In this document: one piece after another, positions 60,532-64,000 of the stretch
Position numbering within the stretch: position 1 is the first letter of the stretch
How the letters are laid out: every line of letters starts with the position of its first letter
From: an uncultured Acetatifactor sp.
GTDB taxonomy: Bacteria; Bacillota; Clostridia; Lachnospirales; Lachnospiraceae
Assembly: GCA_910583845.1 (NCBI GenBank)
Contig: CAJUAB010000009.1
Span: 1-64,000 of the forward strand
DNA length: 64,000 nucleotides
Reading direction: 5' to 3'
Notes under the pieces: model-generated
Told to the model about the DNA's origin: nothing
Seen by the model: the letters and a program-made list of their open reading frames with translations, nothing else
Databases searched by the model: none
Translations under genes and position numbers: made by a program

Positions 60532-62187
60532 ATGAAGCTTGCGAAGGGAAACGGGGATCAGAAAAAAAAGCCCGCTTTTATGGAACGTCTTTGCGGGATT
60601 CTCCAGGATCTGCTGGATATTCTGGTGAGTCTGTACATGCTTACGCTGATGGTGGTTCTGCCGCTGTATACCACGGAGACGGGTTATCGTCACATCGGAA
60701 CGGAGAAATGCATGTTTTTCCGCTCTGTCAGCCTGACGGCCTGTAAGGTGATTCTGCCCCTGGGGGCAGTCTGGCTTTTGTGCCGGCTGGCCCGCCGCTT
60801 TCTGTCCGGGAGACGGGAGAAGGCAGGCAGGTCCGTTCTGTCAGCCACAGACGCGTTCGCGCTGGTGTATCTGGCGGCGGTGGTCTGTTCGTACCTCCAC
60901 TCTTCCTTTCGGGAGAAAACACAGTGGGGGGATGCTTTCTACGGGGCGCTGGGATGGTATCTGGGTCTGGTGACGCAGCTGTTGTTTCTGGCCGTATATT
61001 TCATGGTTTCCCGCCTCTGGCAGAGAAGGGACTGGATGATCGGACTGTGGATGCTGGCTTTGGGGGCGGTGACGCTGCTGGGGTATCTGAACCGCTTTGG
61101 CGTCAATCCGCTTCGGATGGAGGGAGCCAGCCCTCAGTATATTTCCACCATCGGCAATATCAACTGGTACTGCGGGTATATAGTCACAGGTGTGTCATTG
61201 CTTGCGTATGATATATGGCAGGAATGGGGGAAGGCGGGAAAAAAGCGCGTACATGGGGCAGGGCTTGTGGTCCTGGGAATCGGTCTGGCCTCTCTGGTCA
61301 CCCAGGGCAGCAGCAGCGGGATTGTGGCGCTGCTGGTCCTGGCGGGAGTGTTTTACCTGTTGTCTGTCAGGGACGCCGGGAAAATGCGGCGTTTCTGGTC
61401 GGGATGTATCCTGCTGTCCGGCGTGTGTCTGCTCACCTGGGTAATCCGACGGATCTGGCCCGGGGCCATCACATATACCGAGGGGACCACGGAACTGCTG
61501 ACCGGCTCTCCGCTGCCTTTCCTCATGTTGGGGGTATCGCTGATGGGCTGGTTTGCGGCATATCAAAGCAGCCGGGCCGGACGCTTTCGCACGGGAATCT
61601 GGTCTTTCATCGGCATTGCCGCCTGGACGGCGGCGGGAGCGGTTCTGGTATTATTCTTCGTTTTGCTGGCGGTCAACACCAGGCATCCGGGCAGCATCGG
61701 GGCGCTGTCGGAAATGGGGGCATTCATCTTTGACGCCTCCTGGGGCAGCAATCGGGGAATTACCTGGACCGCAGGGATTACCTGCTTTCTGGACCAGGAT
61801 ATACCGGGCAAACTGGTGGGGGTGGGACCCGATTCCATGGCCATGTATATCCACAGCGGCGTAAACCCCGCGCTGAAGCAGACGGTGGAGGAGTATTTCG
61901 GCAGGTTTATGCTGACCAACGCGCACAATGAATGGCTCACTGTACTGATCAATGAGGGGCTGCTGGGAGCCGTGGGGTACATAGGGCTGATGCTGACTGC
62001 CATATGCCGTTTTCTGAAGAAGGGCAAAGAGGACGCGCTGGCCGGCGCGGCGGGCATGGGGATTCTGGCTTACACGGTGAACAATATTTTCAGCTTCCAG
62101 CAGGTTATGAGCACTTCCGCGGTGTTTTTGCTTCTGGGGATCGGGGAGTGCTGTCTGCGGGGGCATCAGAACACATGTAAACGGTAG
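60532..62187 (+). CDS. O-antigen-ligase-like (Wzy/WaaL superfamily) membrane protein
   Basis: 551 residues, about twelve spans. The region around residue 360-480 holds the main extracellular loop; a NAHNEWLTVLINEGLLGAVGYIGL block (about 463-486) is the Wzy_C-type signature seen in O-antigen ligases and polymerases, with a likely catalytic His just before the last spans. In a Gram-positive this would polymerise or ligate wall or capsule glycans. No glycosyltransferase cluster is adjacent. Start: the ATG at 60532, with AGAGGAAGG 6 bases upstream. Confidence 0.85.
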   Translation: MKLAKGNGDQKKKPAFMERLCGILQDLLDILVSLYMLTLMVVLPLYTTETGYRHIGTEKCMFFRSVSLTACKVILPLGAVWLLCRLARRFLSGRREKAGRSVLSATDAFALVYLAAVVCSYLHSSFREKTQWGDAFYGALGWYLGLVTQLLFLAVYFMVSRLWQRRDWMIGLWMLALGAVTLLGYLNRFGVNPLRMEGASPQYISTIGNINWYCGYIVTGVSLLAYDIWQEWGKAGKKRVHGAGLVVLGIGLASLVTQGSSSGIVALLVLAGVFYLLSVRDAGKMRRFWSGCILLSGVCLLTWVIRRIWPGAITYTEGTTELLTGSPLPFLMLGVSLMGWFAAYQSSRAGRFRTGIWSFIGIAAWTAAGAVLVLFFVLLAVNTRHPGSIGALSEMGAFIFDASWGSNRGITWTAGITCFLDQDIPGKLVGVGPDSMAMYIHSGVNPALKQTVEEYFGRFMLTNAHNEWLTVLINEGLLGAVGYIGLMLTAICRFLKKGKEDALAGAAGMGILAYTVNNIFSFQQVMSTSAVFLLLGIGECCLRGHQNTCKR

Positions 62188-62231
62188 ATAGGTTTTTTAC
62201 GTTTATCATCTTTCGTGTGAAACGAAATAAA

Positions 62232-62268
62232 ATACCAGCTAACTTACGGATACAAGTTAGCTGGTATT
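62232..62268. terminator. bidirectional terminator
   Basis: AATACCAGCTAACTT (62231-62245) pairs with AAGTTAGCTGGTATT (62254-62268). It serves the O-antigen-ligase-like gene and the facing small membrane-protein gene. Confidence 0.85.
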
Positions 62269-62270
62269 CA

Positions 62271-62471
62271 TTATCTTTGCTTTTTCACCATTTGAACAAC
62301 AGCATCAATAGCAACAATTATGTCTGACAAAAGAAAGATAATACCACTAATTTCCCCTACAATTAACGGAATACCATAATCAGCGCCAAATACAACGGCC
62401 CCAAAAGCTATTACCATGATCAGTGCGCTAAGGACTAATATACATTTTGATATTATTCTTATCTTTTTCAT
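62271..62471 (-). CDS. small two-span membrane protein
   Basis: 66 residues with two hydrophobic spans (about 8-29 and 36-58) and basic ends (MKKIRI at the start, KKQR at the end). GAGGAG sits 6 bases before the ATG and a terminator follows, so it is probably expressed. Composition is more AT-rich than the main genome. Holin-like or peptide-regulator roles are possible for such proteins, but nothing specific is visible. It lies just downstream of a broken gene on the same strand. Confidence 0.65.
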   Translation of the reverse strand: MKKIRIISKCILVLSALIMVIAFGAVVFGADYGIPLIVGEISGIIFLLSDIIVAIDAVVQMVKKQR

Positions 62472-62487
62472 ATAGTCTCCTCATAAT

Positions 62488-62658
62488 TTAGCCATAAACA
62501 TTTTCAACTTTCGTTGTATGAGATTGATTCTCAGAATATGTCACCAGATTTACACCTGTAGCATTTGTTGTAACCGAATAATCCAACGTAATATCTATGG
62601 TCAATGAAGTGGGATACTCAGATGGTGATAAAGTATAAGTAGCACTTTGCCATGTAAT
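62488..62658 (-). pseudogene. 3' remnant of a beta-rich, Thr/Ser-rich protein gene
   Basis: On the minus strand a 56-codon frame ends at 62488 and begins right after a stop codon (62661-62659), with no start codon. It reads like the C-terminus of a secreted protein (TWQSATYTLSPSEYPTSLTI, then DYSVTTNATGVNLVTYSENQ). It is AT-rich, as is the small membrane gene 17 bp downstream. Probably the tail of a gene lost by rearrangement; chance coding-like sequence is the alternative. Confidence 0.45.
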
Positions 62659-62752
62659 TTAATTTGATTAAATCGGAATTCCATTATAAAATTAATAAAA
62701 TAAAGTGTTTGTATATATAATAGACTATTTATATATGTGTGTCAACCAATAT

Positions 62753-62850
62753 TTTCCAAACACCAGCTCTGACAAGTAAATATATTTTATGCCTATCTAT
62801 AATGGAATCATTGTCTTTTAGGCGGTCTCGTCAGAGCTGGGCTTTGGAAA
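62753..62850. repeat. 20-bp inverted repeat
   Basis: Left arm 62753-62772 (TTTCCAAACACCAGCTCTGA) and right arm 62831-62850 are inverted copies at 18 of 20 positions, 58 bp apart, in AT-rich DNA. They could be ends of a small degenerate element or an RNA stem. Confidence 0.6.
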
Positions 62851-62856
62851 CCATAT

Positions 62857-62885
62857 TTGACTTTATGCCTTATATCTGTTAGAAT
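62857..62885 (+). promoter_or_regulatory. promoter of mecA
   Basis: TTGACT (62857-62862), 17-bp spacer, TAGAAT (62880-62885). The -35 touches the right arm of the inverted repeat. Confidence 0.7.
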
Positions 62886-62912
62886 AAATCTCAGAAAGGT
62901 ATGGCATGGCGT

Positions 62913-63674
62913 ATGAAGATTGAACGAGTAGATGAAAAAACCGTAAAATGCTTTCTCTCCAACGAAGAGCTGGAGGAGTATGACATTACTTATAAGGATT
63001 TTGTGATGCGCAGTGACAAGGCCCGGGAAATTGTGGAGGAAATCATGGCCCAGGCTGTGGCGGAAGTGGACTACAAGCCCCCTCAGTTTGCGTTTGACCT
63101 ACAGATTATGATGCTGCCGGATCAGGGCATGATCCTGACTTTTACAGAGCGGACTCCGGAGGATCTGAAAAATGGCGCGAATCTCATGAATTATCTGAGG
63201 GAGATGCGGCGGATTCTGAAGGAAAAGCTGGGGTTGGACGGCTCCACGATTGCGGGGCTGCTGGCCCAGGCGATGGTGACGGCGGCAGCGGGACAGGGAG
63301 ACGCGGCGGAAAGCGCCGCAGCGCAGGGAGACCCGGCGCAGGCGGAGCCTCAGGGCGGCGGGGAAGCTCCCGCTGAGAAAGCGGAAAAGCCCCGGTTCGC
63401 GGTTTTCCGCTTTCCCAGTATGCGCAGCCTCTGTGCCTATGCGGGGGTACTTCCCAAAAATCTGCGGGTGGCCAGCAGGCTCTACCAGGAGGACGGTACA
63501 TATTATCTGTATCTGGAGCGGGGAGGCGCGTCCTATGAGCGTTACAGCAGAGCCAGCATCCAGGCGCTGGAGTTTGGCGAATTATACGCGGCCACGGAGG
63601 ATAAGGTGGCGTATCTGGAGGAACACGGCGAGTGCCTGATTGGCGAGAAGGCATTGGCCAGACTGCGGTTATAG
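62913..63674 (+). CDS. mecA: MecA-like ClpC adaptor protein
   Basis: 253 residues from the ATG at 62913, where family similarity begins (MKIERVDEKTVKCFLSNEEL). An in-frame ATG at 62901 adds four residues but abuts the AGAAAGG ribosome site. MecA delivers substrates such as ComK-type regulators to ClpCP for degradation. The N-terminal substrate domain (about 1-95) contains DITYKDFVMRSDKAREIVEEIM. An Ala/Gly/Gln linker (about 120-155) leads to the C-terminal ClpC-binding domain (FRFPSMRSLCAYAGVLP, LYLERGG). A terminator follows at 63686-63712. Confidence 0.88.
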   Translation: MKIERVDEKTVKCFLSNEELEEYDITYKDFVMRSDKAREIVEEIMAQAVAEVDYKPPQFAFDLQIMMLPDQGMILTFTERTPEDLKNGANLMNYLREMRRILKEKLGLDGSTIAGLLAQAMVTAAAGQGDAAESAAAQGDPAQAEPQGGGEAPAEKAEKPRFAVFRFPSMRSLCAYAGVLPKNLRVASRLYQEDGTYYLYLERGGASYERYSRASIQALEFGELYAATEDKVAYLEEHGECLIGEKALARLRL

Positions 63675-63685
63675 AGGATATAAAT

Positions 63686-63712
63686 AAAAACTCCTGGAAA
63701 CAGGAGTTTTTT
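63686..63712. terminator. terminator after mecA
   Basis: AAAAACTCCTG pairs with CAGGAGTTTTTT around a GAAA loop. Confidence 0.9.
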
Positions 63713-63787
63713 GATTGGCAGGCGGAACCGTTCATCTATTCCGGGAAGGGCATTGATTTCAGAACGGACAGGGGATTCGGATGGGCC

Positions 63788-64000
63788 TCATCCGTGATAT
63801 TCGTCTGTGTCATCGTATTTCGGTGGTTTTTCCCATGGGTTTTCAGGATATTCATTCCTTTGCCGTATTCGCCTTTTATGGATTGAACACAGCAGCATGA
63901 CAATATAGGGAAATGAAATTACCGCAATAAGAACTATCCATTCCTCGGCTCTATAGCGGGTATAGTTACTCAGAATGCCGCCTATGCTCCACAATGTCCA
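63788..64000 (-). CDS. small membrane protein, 5' end beyond the window
   Basis: The minus-strand frame is open to the last base, giving at least 70 residues; an internal TTG at 63994 is a possible but weak start. One span (WIVLIAVISFPYIVMLLCSI, about 20-39 counted from that TTG) is followed by a charged, Pro/Asp-rich tail (NPWEKPPKYDDTDEYHG). The family is not recognised. Confidence 0.5.
   Translation of the reverse strand, partial: WTLWSIGGILSNYTRYRAEEWIVLIAVISFPYIVMLLCSIHKRRIRQRNEYPENPWEKPPKYDDTDEYHG

Overview
The window reads as a chromosomal segment of a low-GC-phylum (Firmicutes/Bacillota) anaerobe, most likely a gut Lachnospiraceae. The reasons are AGGAGG-type ribosome sites, Gram-positive-style lipoproteins, YesL, MecA, DegV, PerR with a reverse rubrerythrin, LuxS, and abundant glycan ABC systems without local ATPases. 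Genus cannot be fixed from sequence alone. No rRNA, tRNA, CRISPR array, intact insertion sequence or phage was recognised.

Layout. 0-4.2 kb: the end of a TPR protein, a solute-binding-like lipoprotein, and a 5'-truncated second copy of it. 4.2-5.3 kb: a long non-coding stretch rich in inverted repeats. 5.3-8.7 kb: a split beta-galactosidase (LacL/LacM type) whose large subunit carries an in-frame 42-bp tandem-repeat insertion. 8.8-11.3 kb: a polar amino-acid ABC transporter behind a strong promoter. 11.3-16.1 kb: an unknown protein and two mosaic paralogues of the AAA-ATPase-like/PD-(D/E)XK family.

16.5-36.3 kb is the centrepiece: a roughly 20-kb, one-direction beta-mannan-type utilisation locus. 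A lipoprotein GH26 mannanase would cut polymer outside the cell. Two sugar ABC importers (two solute-binding proteins, four permeases, no ATPase) and a triple-repeat lipoprotein would capture and import oligosaccharides. A GH130 phosphorylase of the short, mannooligosaccharide-phosphorylase-like size would split them inside, and a NodB-like deacetylase follows. Between the two transporters sits a three-gene membrane block (NHL-TPR protein, YIP1-like protein, DUF5696-like anchored protein) whose function is unknown; this block is the best candidate for an undescribed system.

36.3-64 kb is mostly housekeeping and stress functions: MurG with a TSCPD protein, glucose-6-phosphate isomerase, a RibD-C reductase, a 2-hydroxyacid dehydrogenase, GtrA, MTA/SAH nucleosidase with LuxS (activated methyl cycle), cardiolipin synthase, a chemoreceptor, an Lsa-like ABC-F protein behind a likely attenuator leader, a PerR-reverse rubrerythrin pair with an operator, a two-component system, DegV, an RluA-type pseudouridine synthase, an AI-2E/PerM family protein, an O-antigen-ligase-like protein and MecA. 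A short AT-rich interval at 62.2-62.9 kb holds a small membrane protein, a gene remnant and a long inverted repeat.

All functions are inferred from motifs and recalled family knowledge; no database search was run.
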